From the NCBI RefSeq assembly GCF_003233655.1, contig NZ_CP029832.1:480001-544000 (forward strand): 64,000 bases of DNA, given 5' to 3'. Within the stretch, counting starts at the first letter, position 1; every line of letters begins with the position of its first letter. The notes under the pieces were generated by a model that had not been told where the DNA came from, ran no database searches, and was given only the letters and a program-made list of their open reading frames with translations. This document shows positions 1 through 10,843 of this stretch, piece by piece. The position numbers and the translations under genes are program-made. The DNA is from Azospirillum ramasamyi. GTDB taxonomy: Bacteria; Pseudomonadota; Alphaproteobacteria; Azospirillales; Azospirillaceae.

Positions 1-948
<948 letters not shown>

Positions 949-1080
949 TCACCCCACAAACCGCGCCATGCGCAGCAGCAAGCCTGCTTGACGCACGCAC
1001 CGCAGTTCGATACATCCTCGCCCTCACTTGCACTGAACCCGCGATATGCTTTGGGAAAAGCGTCGGTCTTGAGCCTTGGT

Positions 1081-1199
1081 GACCTGGTGGTCATGGCGAG
1101 GTGTCAAACACCCGATCCCATCCCGAACTCGGCCGTGAAAAGCCTCCGCGCCAATGGTACTGCGTCTTAAGACGTGGGAGAGTAGGTCGCCGCCAGGTC
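1081..1199 (+). rRNA. rrf: 5S ribosomal RNA
   Basis: A 119-nt gene bounded by the complementary ends GACCTGG and CCAGGTC. It contains the conserved CCCGATCCCATCCCGAACTCGG loop and the GGGAGAGTAGGTCGCCGCC 3' arm. It lies about 130 nt after the 23S rRNA on the same strand, the usual order 23S-5S-tRNA of an rRNA operon. Confidence 0.95.
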
Positions 1200-1278
1200 A
1201 CTCAGGCTCAAGAGACGCCATAACCAAAGCAAATCCGCAGGCATCGGCACGACATCCATCACCCCATATCGAGACATC

Positions 1279-1612
<334 letters not shown>

Positions 1613-1627
1613 CGGTGAGTGCCGCAG

Positions 1628-3250
1628 TCAGATTGCCTTCCAGTTCCAGGGCAGCAGTTCGGGCAGGCGGTTCTGCGGCAGGTCGGCGATGCGGGCCAGC
1701 ACGTCGGCCAGCCACGCCTGCGGGTCAACTTCGTTGAGCTTGGCGGTGGTGATCAGGCCGTACATGATCGCCGCCCGCTGCCCGCCGCGATCGGAGCCGC
1801 AGAACAGCCACGCCTTTCTGCCCAGGGCGATCCCGCGCAGGCCGCGTTCGGCGGCATTGTTGGTCAGGCACAGCCGGCCGTCGCCGAGGAAGCGCGTGAA
1901 GCCGTCCCAGCGCGTCAGCATGTAGTCCATCGCCTTGGCCACGGGGGCATGGCGGGAGAGCCGGGCGCGCTCCGTCCGCATCCAGTTCTCCAGCGTGGCC
2001 ACCAGGGCGACGCCGTGCTCCTGGCGGGCCGCCAGCCGCTCGGCCGCGGGCTTGCCGTTCAGGGCGCGCTCGAGATCGAAGAGGGCGTCGATGTGGGTCA
2101 CGGCCTCCAGCGCCAGCGGTGAGATCGGCGGGGCATCCTTGCCGCGTCTGGTGTTCGCGGCGATGTCGGCCAGCTTGAAGAAGCCGCGCCGGGCATGCGC
2201 CCAGCACAGTGCGGCGCTGATCGGCCCCGGTCGGCGCTCAGGTTCGTACAGCCGGTTATAGCCGGCGAACGCATCGGCCTGCAGCCAGCCCGTGAAGCCG
2301 GCCAGGTGCCGTTCGGGATGCTCGCCCTTGCGGTCTCGCGAATAGTGGAACAGCGCTGCCGGTGGGGCTTGGCCGGCAAACGGCCGGTCATCACGCACAT
2401 ACACCCACAGCCGCCCGGTGTCGGTCTTGCCTTTGGCCAGCACGGGCACGGGCGTGTCGTCTCCATGCAGCCGATCCGCCGCCATCACATGCGAAGCGAT
2501 CAGGTCGTGCAGCGGCTTCAGCACCGCGGCGGCGGCGCCCACCTGGTCGGCCAGGGTGGACAGGCTGAGCGGCACGCCCTCGCGCGCAAAGCGTTCGGCC
2601 TGCCGGTTCAGCGGCTGATGCTGGCCGAACTTCTCGAACAGGAGGGTGGCCAGCAGGTTGGGGCCGGCCCAGCCCCGTGGGGTGGCGTGGAACGGCGCCG
2701 GCGGCTGGCTGATCGTCTCGCAGGCCCGGCAGGAGAACCGTTCCCGCACCGTCTGGATCACCTTCCACTGGCGCGGGATCACCTCCAGCGTCTCGGTGAT
2801 CGTCTCGCCCAGCTTGCACAGCTTGTCCGAGCCGCAGCACGGGCAGCTCGCCGGTGCCGGCACAACGACGCGCTCGCGCGGCAGGTGGTCGGGGAAGGGT
2901 TGGCGTGATGGCCGTTTGCGGGTAAAGGCCGCCACCGCGGTGGTTTTGGCAGCGGCCTGCTCGGCCGCCAGTTCGTCCTCGCTGGCCGTCGCTTCCAACT
3001 CTTCGAGCTGGAACTCCAACTGGTCCAGCAGACGCGCCTTGCGCTCGGAGCGCGTGCCGTAGAGCTCGCGCCGGAGTTTCTCGATTTCCAGCTTCAGGCC
3101 GGCGATCAGCGCCTCGGTGTTGGAGGCCATTGCCCTGGCCTGGGCCGCGTCGGCTTCCGCGGCGTCCGCCCGCGCCTCGGCCTGCGCCAAGGCAGCGCGC
3201 AAGTTGGCGACGTCGTCGGCCGAGGTGGAGGGGAGCGGGGCGGCGGTCAT
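1628..3250 (-). CDS. tnpC: IS66 transposase TnpC
   Basis: A 540-residue DDE transposase of the IS66 family. It has an N-terminal coiled coil rich in Ala/Glu (about 10-90), a CPCCGSDKLC zinc-binding motif (about 138-147), the catalytic core with DGDDTPVPV and LQADAFAGYNRLY, CWAHARRGFF, and the conserved end NNAAERGLRGIALGRKAWLF. The C-terminal tail, reading LPELLPWNWKAI, is typical of this family. It is full length and apparently intact. It follows tnpB with about 80 nt spacing and ends about 24 nt from the left inverted repeat. Confidence 0.95.
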   Translation of the reverse strand: MTAAPLPSTSADDVANLRAALAQAEARADAAEADAAQARAMASNTEALIAGLKLEIEKLRRELYGTRSERKARLLDQLEFQLEELEATASEDELAAEQAAAKTTAVAAFTRKRPSRQPFPDHLPRERVVVPAPASCPCCGSDKLCKLGETITETLEVIPRQWKVIQTVRERFSCRACETISQPPAPFHATPRGWAGPNLLATLLFEKFGQHQPLNRQAERFAREGVPLSLSTLADQVGAAAAVLKPLHDLIASHVMAADRLHGDDTPVPVLAKGKTDTGRLWVYVRDDRPFAGQAPPAALFHYSRDRKGEHPERHLAGFTGWLQADAFAGYNRLYEPERRPGPISAALCWAHARRGFFKLADIAANTRRGKDAPPISPLALEAVTHIDALFDLERALNGKPAAERLAARQEHGVALVATLENWMRTERARLSRHAPVAKAMDYMLTRWDGFTRFLGDGRLCLTNNAAERGLRGIALGRKAWLFCGSDRGGQRAAIMYGLITTAKLNEVDPQAWLADVLARIADLPQNRLPELLPWNWKAI

Positions 3251-3329
3251 GGCGCCAGTTTACCTGGGAACGCGCCGTCGAGCCGCCGCAATCGCCCCTG
3301 AACCGGTGCGTCGATTCACCGTGTCGCAG

Positions 3330-3677
3330 TCACCCCGCGGCCTCGGGACGCCAGGTCTTCTGCGGGTTGCGCCAGTCGATGCCTTCGAGCAGATAACCCA
3401 TCTGCCCAACCGAGATCGACACCGCGCCGTCCGCCGGCGTGGGCCAGATGAAGCGGCCCCGCTCCAGCCTCTTCATGAACAGGCAACTGCCCTGGCCGTC
3501 ATACCAGATGATCTTCACCAGATCGCCGCGGCGCCCGCGGAAGATGAAGAGATGGCCGCTGTGCGGGTCTTGGGCGAAGCGTTCCTGCACCAGAAGCGCC
3601 AAGCTTGCCCAGCCCTTGCGCATGTCGGTGTGTCCGCTGGCCAGCCACACCCGCACGCCACTCGGCACCGGGATCAT
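3330..3677 (-). CDS. tnpB: IS66 accessory protein TnpB
   Basis: A 115-residue protein of the IS66 Orf2 family (TnpB). It begins MIPVPSGVRVWLASGHTDMR and contains the conserved GHLFIFRGRRGDLVKIIWYDGQG and LERGRFIWP motifs. Its start codon overlaps the tnpA stop as ATGA (3674-3677), so the two are translationally coupled. The role is accessory to TnpC transposition and is biochemically poorly defined. Confidence 0.93.
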   Translation of the reverse strand: MIPVPSGVRVWLASGHTDMRKGWASLALLVQERFAQDPHSGHLFIFRGRRGDLVKIIWYDGQGSCLFMKRLERGRFIWPTPADGAVSISVGQMGYLLEGIDWRNPQKTWRPEAAG

Positions 3678-4084
3678 GCCAGGGCACCGACGACGGCCGC
3701 CGCCAGAGCCGGATCGACCGGCCCTTCCAGACGCAGGCGTGCCCCGCTGGGCAGGATGACCTCGAGGATCGCTGGGCTCGTGGCCAGCGTCGCTGGAGGC
3801 GGCAATGGTTCAGGGGGCTCCAAGACCGGCGGTTCTGTTACGGTCGGCTCCGGCGTGATGGTCACTGCGACGAAGCTGGACGGTTCGGCCACCGCGCTCC
3901 CGCTCGCCTGCATCAGCCCTCGCCAGCGGTATAGCAGACTTTCGTGCACGCCCAGCCGGCGGGCCGCTTCCGTCACCACCACGCCGGGGCGGAACGCCTC
4001 CTCGACCATTCGGACCTTCTCCGCCGGCGTGTAATTCCGCCGCCGCTCCGTTCCCGTCAGAACCTCGACCCGCTGGTAAGCCAT
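3674..4084 (-). CDS. tnpA: IS66 accessory protein TnpA (helix-turn-helix)
   Basis: A 136-residue protein from the ATG at 4084 (MAYQRVEVLTGTERRRNYTP). It contains the helix-turn-helix KVRMVEEAFRPGVVVTEAARRLGVHESLLYRWR (about 20-52, in two parts) typical of IS3/IS66 first ORFs that bind the element ends. A longer in-frame start exists 45 nt upstream, but MAYQRVEV is the conserved start in the family. The C-terminal half is a Pro/Glu-rich low-complexity region. Confidence 0.9.
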   Translation of the reverse strand: MAYQRVEVLTGTERRRNYTPAEKVRMVEEAFRPGVVVTEAARRLGVHESLLYRWRGLMQASGSAVAEPSSFVAVTITPEPTVTEPPVLEPPEPLPPPATLATSPAILEVILPSGARLRLEGPVDPALAAAVVGALA

Positions 4085-5291
4085 GACGTTTGCAACTCGT
4101 TTGCGTCCGCGCAATGACGCGCCACGCAAATCTCAGACGTCGCCCCCTGCTTTGCCAAGGCGGCGCTCACCGGAGGCGTACGCTCGGCGTCTGGTCAGGT
4201 CGCTGTTCTGAGGGTGCGGGTCCTGGCCATATGTGTGCTCGCTCAAGGTCGTGTCCCGCGAGGTGGTGTAGGAGCGGCTGTGGGGAACCGGCCCGCCGCA
4301 GCGCCCTCCGATGGCTGGCGTAGGCGGGCCGGTTATGCACAGCGGGGCGGTCATCGCGGTTCTTCGATAGAGTCTGGTCACCACACCTCAACCCGACCGA
4401 AGGGTGACCACGATGACCGACGAGATGATGGCGCTTCGCGCGATGCTTGAGAAGGGCGCGGATGCCGATGTTCTGCGTGAGATGATCGGCTTTGCCGCTG
4501 AACGGCTGATGGAGTTGGAGGTGCAGGGCCTGACCGGCGCCGTCCACGGCGAACGCTCGGCCGAGCGGCTCGTTCAGCGCAATGGCTACCGGGATCGCGA
4601 CTGGGAGACCCGCGCCGGTACCGTCGAGCTGCGCATTCCCAAACTGCGCAAGGGCTCCTACTTCCCCGGCTTTCTGGAGCCGCGGCGGATGGCCGAGAAG
4701 GCGCTGACGGCGGTGATCCAGGAGGCCTACATCCAGGGTATCTCGACGCGCTCGGTGGACGATCTGGTCCAGGCCATGGGAATGTCCGGCATCTCCAAGA
4801 GCCAGGTCAGCCGGTTGTGCGCCGAGATCGATGACCGGGTGAAGACCTTTCTCGGCCGCCCTATCGAGGGCGATTGGCCCTACCTGTGGCTCGACGCCAC
4901 CTACGTGAAGGTGCGCCAGAACGGGCGCATCGTTTCGGTCGCCGTCACCATCGCGGTGGCGGTCAACACCGACGGCCGCCGCGAGGTCCTGGGGATGGAC
5001 ATCGGCCCGTCCGAGGCCGAGACCTTCTGGATCGAGTTCCTGCGCAAGCTGAAACGCCGGGGGCTGAACGGCGTCAAGCTGGTGATCTCCGATGCCCATG
5101 GCGGCATCAAGGCGGCGGTCACCCGCGTCTTCCAGGCGACGTGGCAAAGGTGCCGGGTGCATTTTTCCAGGACGGCGCTTGCCCATGCCGGCAAGAGCGG
5201 GCGCCGCGTCGTCGCCGCCTTCATCGCCACAGCCTTCGCGCAGGACGATGCGGCATCTGCACGCACGCAGTGGCGGCAAGTAGCCGATCAA

Positions 5292-6143
5292 GAGTGCGTA
5301 ACAAAACCGGCCAGGAACGGTTGGTAGGGGCATGGCAGCCCCTCTTGTTTCCGACGCCTTGTGGGCGATCATCGAACCGCTGATCCCGCCGGAGCCGCCC
5401 AAGCCAAAAGGCGGACGGCCCCGGTTGGACGATCGTGCGGCGCTGACCGGCATCCTATTCGTGCTGCGCACGGGTATTCCTTGGGAGCTTCTGCCGGTGG
5501 AGATGGGCTGCGGCTCGGGGATGACCTGCTGGCGGCGTCTGCACGAGTGGCATCGGGCTGGCGTGTGGGAACGGCTGCATCGTGTGCTGCTCGACCGGCT
5601 CGGCTATGCCAACGCCATCAACTGGGATCGTGCAGCGGTGGACAGCGCCAGCGTCCCGGCAAAAAGGGGGGTGAGGAGACCGGCCCGAACCCGACGGATC
5701 GCGGCAAGCCGGGCTCCAAGCGCCACATCCTCGTCGATGCTAACGGCATCCCGCTCGCCCTGAGGATCTCGCCAGCCAACCGGCACGACAGCAAGCTGCT
5801 GGAGGCGCTGGTCGATGCCGTGCCGGCGATCCGCCAGTGTGCGGGCCGGCCCCGGCGCCGCCCGGCCAAGCTGCACGCCGACAAGGGCTACGACTTTGCA
5901 CACTGCCGGCAGGCGCTGCGCCAACGAGCGATCATTCCGCGGATCGCCCGGCGTGGCGTCGAGAGCAGCGAGCGTCTTGGCCGACACCGATGGGTGGTCG
6001 AGCGTACGCTCGCTTGGTTTGCCCGCTTCCGCCGCATCGCCGTCCGCTACGAACGGCGCGCCGACATCTTCACTGCCTTTCACCATATCGCGGCCAGCCT
6101 CATCTGCTGGCGCTTCGTCCAGAGATGGTTCTGTTAGGCGCTC
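5292..6143 (+). mobile_element. IS5-family (IS427-like) element inside the IS256
   Basis: Terminal inverted repeats GAGTGCGTAACAAAACC (left) and GAGCGCCTAACAGAACC (right, reverse complement) bound an 852-bp element. It is flanked by the direct repeat CAA (5289-5291 and 6144-6146), a clean target duplication. This shows a recent insertion into the IS256 transposase gene. Confidence 0.9.
5332..6137 (+). CDS. IS5-family transposase, two overlapping frames joined by programmed frameshift
   Basis: The first frame (from ATG 5332) encodes VSDALWAIIEPLIPP, the GGRPRLDDRAALTGILFVLR segment and GIPWELLPVEMGCGSGMTCWRR (in parts), with the first catalytic Asp in AAVDSASVPAKRG. The second frame supplies NPTDRGKPGSKRHILVDANG, LHADKGYDFAHCR and the Glu-containing RRGVESSERLGRHRWVVERT, ending WRFVQRWFC at 6137. 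The switch lies at the slippery run GGCAAAAAGGGGGG (about 5659-5672), as known for the IS427 group. No other damage is seen, so it is probably functional. Confidence 0.9.
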
Positions 6144-6406
6144 CAAGTCCGTCCAAAGCTGCCGAAGCTTGCCGCCCTGATGGACGAGGCGGAGGAAGAC
6201 GTCCTGGCCTACATGACCTTTCCCAAGGAGCATCGGGCCAAGCTCCACTCAACAAACCCGATTGAACGTCTCAACGGAGAGATCAAGCGACGCACCGAGG
6301 TCGTGGGTATATTTCCCAACGAGGAAGCGATTATGAGGCTCATCGGTGCGATATTGCTGGAGCAAAACGATGAATGGGCCGTTCAGCGGGCGCGATACAT
6401 GACGCT

Positions 6407-6847
6407 TGTATGGGAAATTCGTCGTCAAGCACTTTGCATCAAGAACTCCATTCCTTTGTTCGGCTGGGATGGACCATTCCTTCGTCCCGACCTGACACCC
6501 CGTCAGCAGCGCGCGCAGGGACGGTCAAGGAGGCCCGCAGGGCACCGCGCAGCGGCGCGCAGCGTCCTTGACCGTTCTGAGCACGCTGCTGTGCTCGATG
6601 GTCAGGCTGGGCGAGGCGGTCGGAGGAGGAACCGGCTTGCAGAGCGCACGAGGTGCGCTGCGACCTTGTATTCGGTGGGCGAAACGCCCGTACCATGATG
6701 CAGGCATCCGCATCGTCAGCCAAGCTCCGGTGCGGCGGTCCCTATCTGGAAAGCGGTACGAAGACCACGTCATGTACCGGGCTGCCGCCACCTCGGACCC
6801 GCCAGAACAGCCAAGTGGCTACTGCCAACCCGCCGTCCCGTCGAGAG
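6407..6847. other. Non-coding remnant between IS256 and IS110, with a long hairpin
   Basis: No gene is recognised in these 440 bases; short frames lack recognisable domains. The main structure is a perfect 11-bp inverted repeat, ACGGTCAAGGA (6521-6531) and TCCTTGACCGT (6565-6575), around a GC-rich inner loop. An outer CAGCAG/CTGCTG pair could extend it. It probably derives from an element that was lost on one side by IS activity. Confidence 0.5.
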
Positions 6848-8023
6848 CTACGCCGCCGCAGGATCAGGTCGGACGAGAGCGCCCTGGGGCACTTCGCCGG
6901 TCTTCACCATCCGCCACAATGCGATCAACAGCTTACGGGCGAGTGCGACGATCAACGCCATGCGGGTTCGCCCCCGGCCATCGGCCGTGCGTTCCCGATA
7001 CCATTTCACCAACGCGCTCTCCTTCTGAAAGACAAGGAAGCGCCACGCGAGTTGGACCATGGCTTTTCGGACCCGCGCATTACCGGCGCGCGATAATCCG
7101 CGCTCGCGGCGGCGCGCACCGCTCTCATCAGGAGACCCGGTCAATCCGGCATAGCGGGCAACCGCCCGGCGATCCCGCAGATCGCGCAGCAGGATCTCTT
7201 GCACCAACAGGTCGGCCGTCTCCACGCCGACACCGACCACGCGCGACAGCATGCGGAGCATACCGTCGGCGCGGCTGCGCTGCGGAGCGGCCTGGGCAAT
7301 GCGGTCCATACGCTCGCGCTCAATCTCGGCGATCTGTTCCTCAACCATCCGAAGCCGGGCTGTATCGCGGCGAAGTTCTGCCAGCGTGTTTGCGGGGATC
7401 ATCCCACCCTCAGGGGTCCGTAGCTTGTCCAGTCGTTCGGCCGTCTTGCGCAGTGCCGGATTGACGTTGCGAATGCCGAGACGGGCGAAGGTCGCCTTCA
7501 TCCGGTTCACGATCCGGGTGCGCTCGGCCACCAGGTTCTCACGCTCGCGCGTCGGGCGCTTGGCGTCTTCTTCATCGATCCCTGGCACGGCCACCATAGA
7601 GCAATGCCCAGCTTCGCCACGCAACCAGCCCAGCAGGACGCGCATGAGCAGCGTTGTATCGAGCCGGTCGGTCTTGGCGCGGCGACGGTCACGCGATACC
7701 GCTACGCTGCTGGCGTGGATGACCTGGGCTTCTATGCCTCGGGTTCGCAGCCAGCGTGCCAGCCAGAACCCATCCCGCCCGGACTCGTACGCAACCACGA
7801 CACGTGTGATCGTTCGGCCGGCGGCTATCGCCTCGCAGCGCCAACCATCCAGGAGGAGCAGAAGGTCGTTCTCGTCGGGGCTGAGCTTCTTCAAGGGACG
7901 GCGGTCGACGCCAGGGACAAGCCCGGCAACAAGCCACGTGGACAGGCTCATCTCAATGACCGCAACCAGGGTTTCTTCGGGAACGAAGGTGGCCGTCGAG
8001 CGGCCGATCTCGGGCTGCTGCAT
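6848..8023 (-). CDS. IS110-family transposase
   Basis: A 391-residue IS110-type recombinase from the ATG at 8023 (MQQPEIGRSTATFVPEETLV); the open frame extends upstream to 8152. The N-terminal RuvC-like DEDD domain includes VVAYESGRDGFWLARWLRTRG and the RRAKTDRLDTTLLMR motif. The C-terminal Transposase_20 domain includes LSRVVGVGVETADLLVQEI, ARYAGLTGSPDESG and GLSRAGNARVRKAMVQLAWR, with the conserved catalytic Ser region. It looks complete. IS110 elements use a bridge RNA encoded in a non-coding end; here the 5' non-coding flank (about 8024-8186) would be the candidate. Confidence 0.92.
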   Translation of the reverse strand: MQQPEIGRSTATFVPEETLVAVIEMSLSTWLVAGLVPGVDRRPLKKLSPDENDLLLLLDGWRCEAIAAGRTITRVVVAYESGRDGFWLARWLRTRGIEAQVIHASSVAVSRDRRRAKTDRLDTTLLMRVLLGWLRGEAGHCSMVAVPGIDEEDAKRPTRERENLVAERTRIVNRMKATFARLGIRNVNPALRKTAERLDKLRTPEGGMIPANTLAELRRDTARLRMVEEQIAEIERERMDRIAQAAPQRSRADGMLRMLSRVVGVGVETADLLVQEILLRDLRDRRAVARYAGLTGSPDESGARRRERGLSRAGNARVRKAMVQLAWRFLVFQKESALVKWYRERTADGRGRTRMALIVALARKLLIALWRMVKTGEVPQGALVRPDPAAA

Positions 8024-8186
8024 GGGAGCGTCTCCATCGGTTCCAAATGCCTCAGCGTGCCGCAACATCACGCTGTCCCATAGCATCTGGAAACCATCGC
8101 CCCGCTCGGCGATGATCCCATCGTCAGCCTGCCCGCCGTGGCCGCCTGACAATCCCGGCCAGACCAGCCGGAGAACCTGATGAGAG

Positions 8187-9543
8187 ACCCAGTTCCTACA
8201 CCACGCTCAGGGGCACGATCTCCTGGAGGCGGGGGCCGACCATGACGACGGTTGCCGAAGCGATGGGTTGGAGCGGTGATCTTGACGCGCTGATGGAGCG
8301 CCTTTCTCCGCGGTTCAGCCGGGTGGAAGCGCGCCGACGGGCTCGCTCCTACGTGGCGGGGTTGCTGGCGCCGCTGGAGCGCAAGAACGGGTGGCAATTG
8401 GCCGAGGCGGCGGGGGACGCCAGTCCGGACAGCGTGCAGGACTTTCTGGCGCGGATGCGCTGGGATGCCGACGCGGTGCGCGACGACCTCCGCACCTACG
8501 TGATCGAACACCTGGCGGATCCGCAGGCCGTGCTGGTCCTCGACGAGACCGGCTTTGTGAAGAAAGGCGACCGCTCGGTCGGTGTGCAGCGCCAATATTC
8601 CGGCACCGCCGGGCGCATCGAGAACTGCCAGATCGGCGTGTTCCTCGGCTATGCCGGTCGGCACGGCCACGCGCTGCTCGACCGCACGCTCTACTTGCCG
8701 CAGGCGTGGGCTGGCGACGCGGAGCGCCGGCGCACCGCCTGCGTCCCGGAGCACGTTGCCTTCGCCACCAAGCCCAAGCTGGGGATAGCGCTGTTGGAGC
8801 GCGCGCTCGACGCCGGCGTGCCGTGCGCGTGGGTCGCCGCCGACAGTGTCTATGGAGCTGACAGCGTTTTGCGCCAAGCCTTGGTCCGGCGCCGGGTCGG
8901 GTACGTGCTGGCGGTGACGAGCGGGCAGCGGCTGTTTCCGGGCACTGTGTGCGACTGGGTGGAAGAGGTGCCAGCCGACGGCTGGCACCGGCTCAGCGCC
9001 GGGACGGGCAGTAAAGGGCCACGGCTGCACGACTGGGCTCACCTGCCGTTTCGCGGCGCGCCAGAGGGCTGGCAGAAAGGGCTGCTGATCCGACGCCGCT
9101 TGGGGGATGGCGACCTGACCTTTTACTTCACCTTCGCCCCGGGTGGGACCACGCTGGAGGAGCTGGTCCGGGTGGCCGGCACCCGCTGGACCATCGAGAG
9201 CGCCTTTGAGTTGGCCAAGGGCGAGGTCGGGCTCGACCAGTACGAGGTGCGCTCCTGGACCGGCTGGCACCGGCACATCACCCTGGCGATGCTCGCCCTG
9301 GCTTTCCTCACCGTCGTGCGCAAGACGGCCATCGGGGGGAGAGGACCCGGCCGACTTGGCCGCCGACCTTCTGCCCATGACCGTCCCGGAAGTCCGCCGC
9401 CTCCTCCACCGGCTCATCGCCCCGCCGCCGCCCGAGCCCGCCGCCGTTATCGACTGGTCACGTTGGAGACGACGCCATCAGCAGCGCGCCCGCCGCTCCC
9501 ACTGGAAGCGCAGAACCCAAACCACTGAAACCCGGCTGTAGTA
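8187..9543 (+). mobile_element. IS701-family element (approximate limits)
   Basis: The limits are estimates, inferred from weakly similar ends (CCTACACCACGCTCAGG on the left; reverse complement of the right end CTACAGCCGGGTTTCAG). The right end abuts the CTAG of the following IS481, so IS481 probably inserted exactly beside it. Confidence 0.5.
8242..9541 (+). CDS. IS701-family transposase with a late frameshift
   Basis: From ATG 8242 the protein shows the IS701 core: RARSYVAGLLAPLERKNGWQ, AVLVLDETGFVKKG (first catalytic Asp), VGVQRQYSGTAGRIENCQIG, VAADSVYGAD (second Asp) and RWTIESAFELAKGEVGLDQY (Glu). At about 9335-9341, in the run ATCGGGGGGAG, the frame that continues the family's C-terminus (EDPADLAADLLPMTVPEVRR and LIDWSRWRR-like sequence to a stop at 9541) is shifted relative to the start frame. 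The shift may be a programmed slip on the G run or a mutation. The unshifted frame runs into a proline-rich nonsense tail. Confidence 0.85.
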
Positions 9544-10843
9544 CTAGTTGTTTGGTTGCGGAACGTTGTTGGGACGTGAGCTGTTGGGCGATCTGGGAAT
9601 ACGGCGCTTGGTTCGAGCGACGCCTTATGACGTCGTGCGACGGCGCGCCGGAACTCGGCGCAGACCTGTCCGTCGAAGCCATGATGAGCAACGCCGACCC
9701 GGCGTCCGTCCCGCCGTCAACCCCATGAGCCGCCGTAAGGCGGTGGCCCGCCAGGGCCAGGGTTGATGGCGGGGCGGCAACGGGTAACCTCTGCCATGGC
9801 AACGACGGCGGGTTTCTTCCCGGCCATGGAGAGCCGTCATGTACCAGATCCATCCCAATGCCCGCACCACCCCGGCCGTGCGCGCCGCCATCGCCTTGTC
9901 CGCCGAGCCCTCGGGCGTGCTGGCCAAACGCTATGGCGTGAGCACCGAAACCATCCGGAAATGGCGGCGGCGGGGCGTTGAGGATTGCCAGGACCATTCC
10001 GCCCGCCCCAAGCATCTGCGGTGGCGGGCTTCGGAGGAGGAGCGCGCCATCGTCTGCGAGTTGCGCCGGATGACCGGCTTTGCGTTGGACGATCTCACCT
10101 TCACCCTGCGCCACTTCCTGCCGCATCTGAACCGCGACGCCGTTTACCGCATTCTCAAAGCCGAAGGGCTGGGCCGACTGCCACCGCCTCCGTCGACCAA
10201 ACCGGTGAAAGAGGTGAAGGAGTTCAAGGAGTATGACCTCGGCTTCCTCCACATCGACATCAAGCATTTGCCCAAGTTGCAGGTTATCGGCGGCTTACCG
10301 CGCAAGCGCTACCTTTACGTCGCCATCGACCGCGCCTCACGGCGGGTTCACCTGGCGGTCAAGGACGAAGAGACCGAGGCCTGCGCCACTGCCTTTCTGA
10401 AGGAGGCCGTCGCCGCCTTTCCCTTCACGATCACCCACGTCCTGACCGATCGCGGCAGCTGCTTCACCGCCGACGCGTTTGAGGCGGCCTGTCGTGCACT
10501 TGCCATCGAGCACCGGAAGACCAAGCCCTACACCCCCAAGACCAACGGCATGGTCGAGCGCTTCAACGGCCGTATCGGGCGGGAGGTGCTGGTGATGTGT
10601 ATCGGCACCCATCAGACCTTGGAGTGCCTGCTGAAAGGCTACAATCTCGCATACAACGCTCGCCGCCAATGGGTCTTGGATGGCCGATCCCCCGACGAGG
10701 TTGTGAGCGAGCGCCTGAAAGCAAAGCCGGAGCTGACCAATCCAACCTATCGACCTCCCGATCCCTGCTCTCTGACCAAAACCAAAATCGCGGCGCAGCT
10801 GAAGGTTTTTAGCGCTAAGGAGGTGTCGCAACCTGACAACTAG
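9544..10843 (+). mobile_element. IS481-family element, copy 1 (1300 bp, intact)
   Basis: Bounded by CTAG on both sides and imperfect terminal repeats TTGTTTGGTTGCG (left) and TTGTCAGGTTGCG (right, reverse complement). It is nearly identical to copy 2 at 17705-19005. The CTAG tetranucleotides are either a palindromic target duplication or part of the ends. The transposase stop codon TAG lies within the right CTAG. Confidence 0.88.
9839..10843 (+). CDS. IS481-family transposase
   Basis: A 334-residue transposase. It has an N-terminal helix-turn-helix (AIALSAEPSGVLAKRYGVST, then ETIRKWRRR) and an rve-type DDE catalytic core with LGFLHIDIKHLPKLQVIGG, VTHVLTDRGS-like THVLTDRGSCFTADAF and TPKTNGMVERFNGRIGREVL. 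It is intact, unlike its second copy. The product resembles IS481 family proteins in length and motif spacing. Confidence 0.93.
   Translation: MYQIHPNARTTPAVRAAIALSAEPSGVLAKRYGVSTETIRKWRRRGVEDCQDHSARPKHLRWRASEEERAIVCELRRMTGFALDDLTFTLRHFLPHLNRDAVYRILKAEGLGRLPPPPSTKPVKEVKEFKEYDLGFLHIDIKHLPKLQVIGGLPRKRYLYVAIDRASRRVHLAVKDEETEACATAFLKEAVAAFPFTITHVLTDRGSCFTADAFEAACRALAIEHRKTKPYTPKTNGMVERFNGRIGREVLVMCIGTHQTLECLLKGYNLAYNARRQWVLDGRSPDEVVSERLKAKPELTNPTYRPPDPCSLTKTKIAAQLKVFSAKEVSQPDN

Larger units (their letters stand above)
4240..6406 (+). mobile_element. IS256-family element split by an IS5 and lacking its right end
   Basis: About 170 bp of leader (about 4240-4403) precedes an IS256-type transposase gene that is interrupted at 5291 by an IS5. 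It resumes at 6144 and loses homology near 6406, just before the expected stop codon. A diverged copy of the same leader plus the first codons of the transposase exists on the other strand at about 11755-11985, which helps define how far left this element reaches. Confidence 0.8.
4404..6406 (+). pseudogene. IS256 transposase, interrupted by IS5 and truncated at the C-terminus
   Basis: The frame 4404-5291 encodes the mutator-type transposase N-terminus and catalytic core: FAAERLMELEVQGLTGA, RNGYRDRDWETRAGTVELRIPKL (in parts), the DATYVKVR catalytic Asp, LGMDIGPSEAETFW and LVISDAHGG with the second Asp. At 5291 the IS5 begins. After it, the frame resumes with VRPKLPKLAALMDEAEEDVL, FPKEHRAKLHSTNPIERLNGEIKRR (in parts) and RRTEVVGIFPNE. 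Removing the IS5 and one CAA repeat restores the reading frame (..WRQVADQ-VRPKLPKL..). The normal last residues after RARYMTL are replaced by unrelated sequence, so even without the IS5 the gene would be truncated. The start is GTG 4404 or ATG 4413. Confidence 0.88.

Noticed and set aside
6439..6791. Minus-strand frames between IS256 and IS110 as genes
   Set aside because: They overlap each other in several frames, contain no known domain and lie over the hairpin; probably non-coding.
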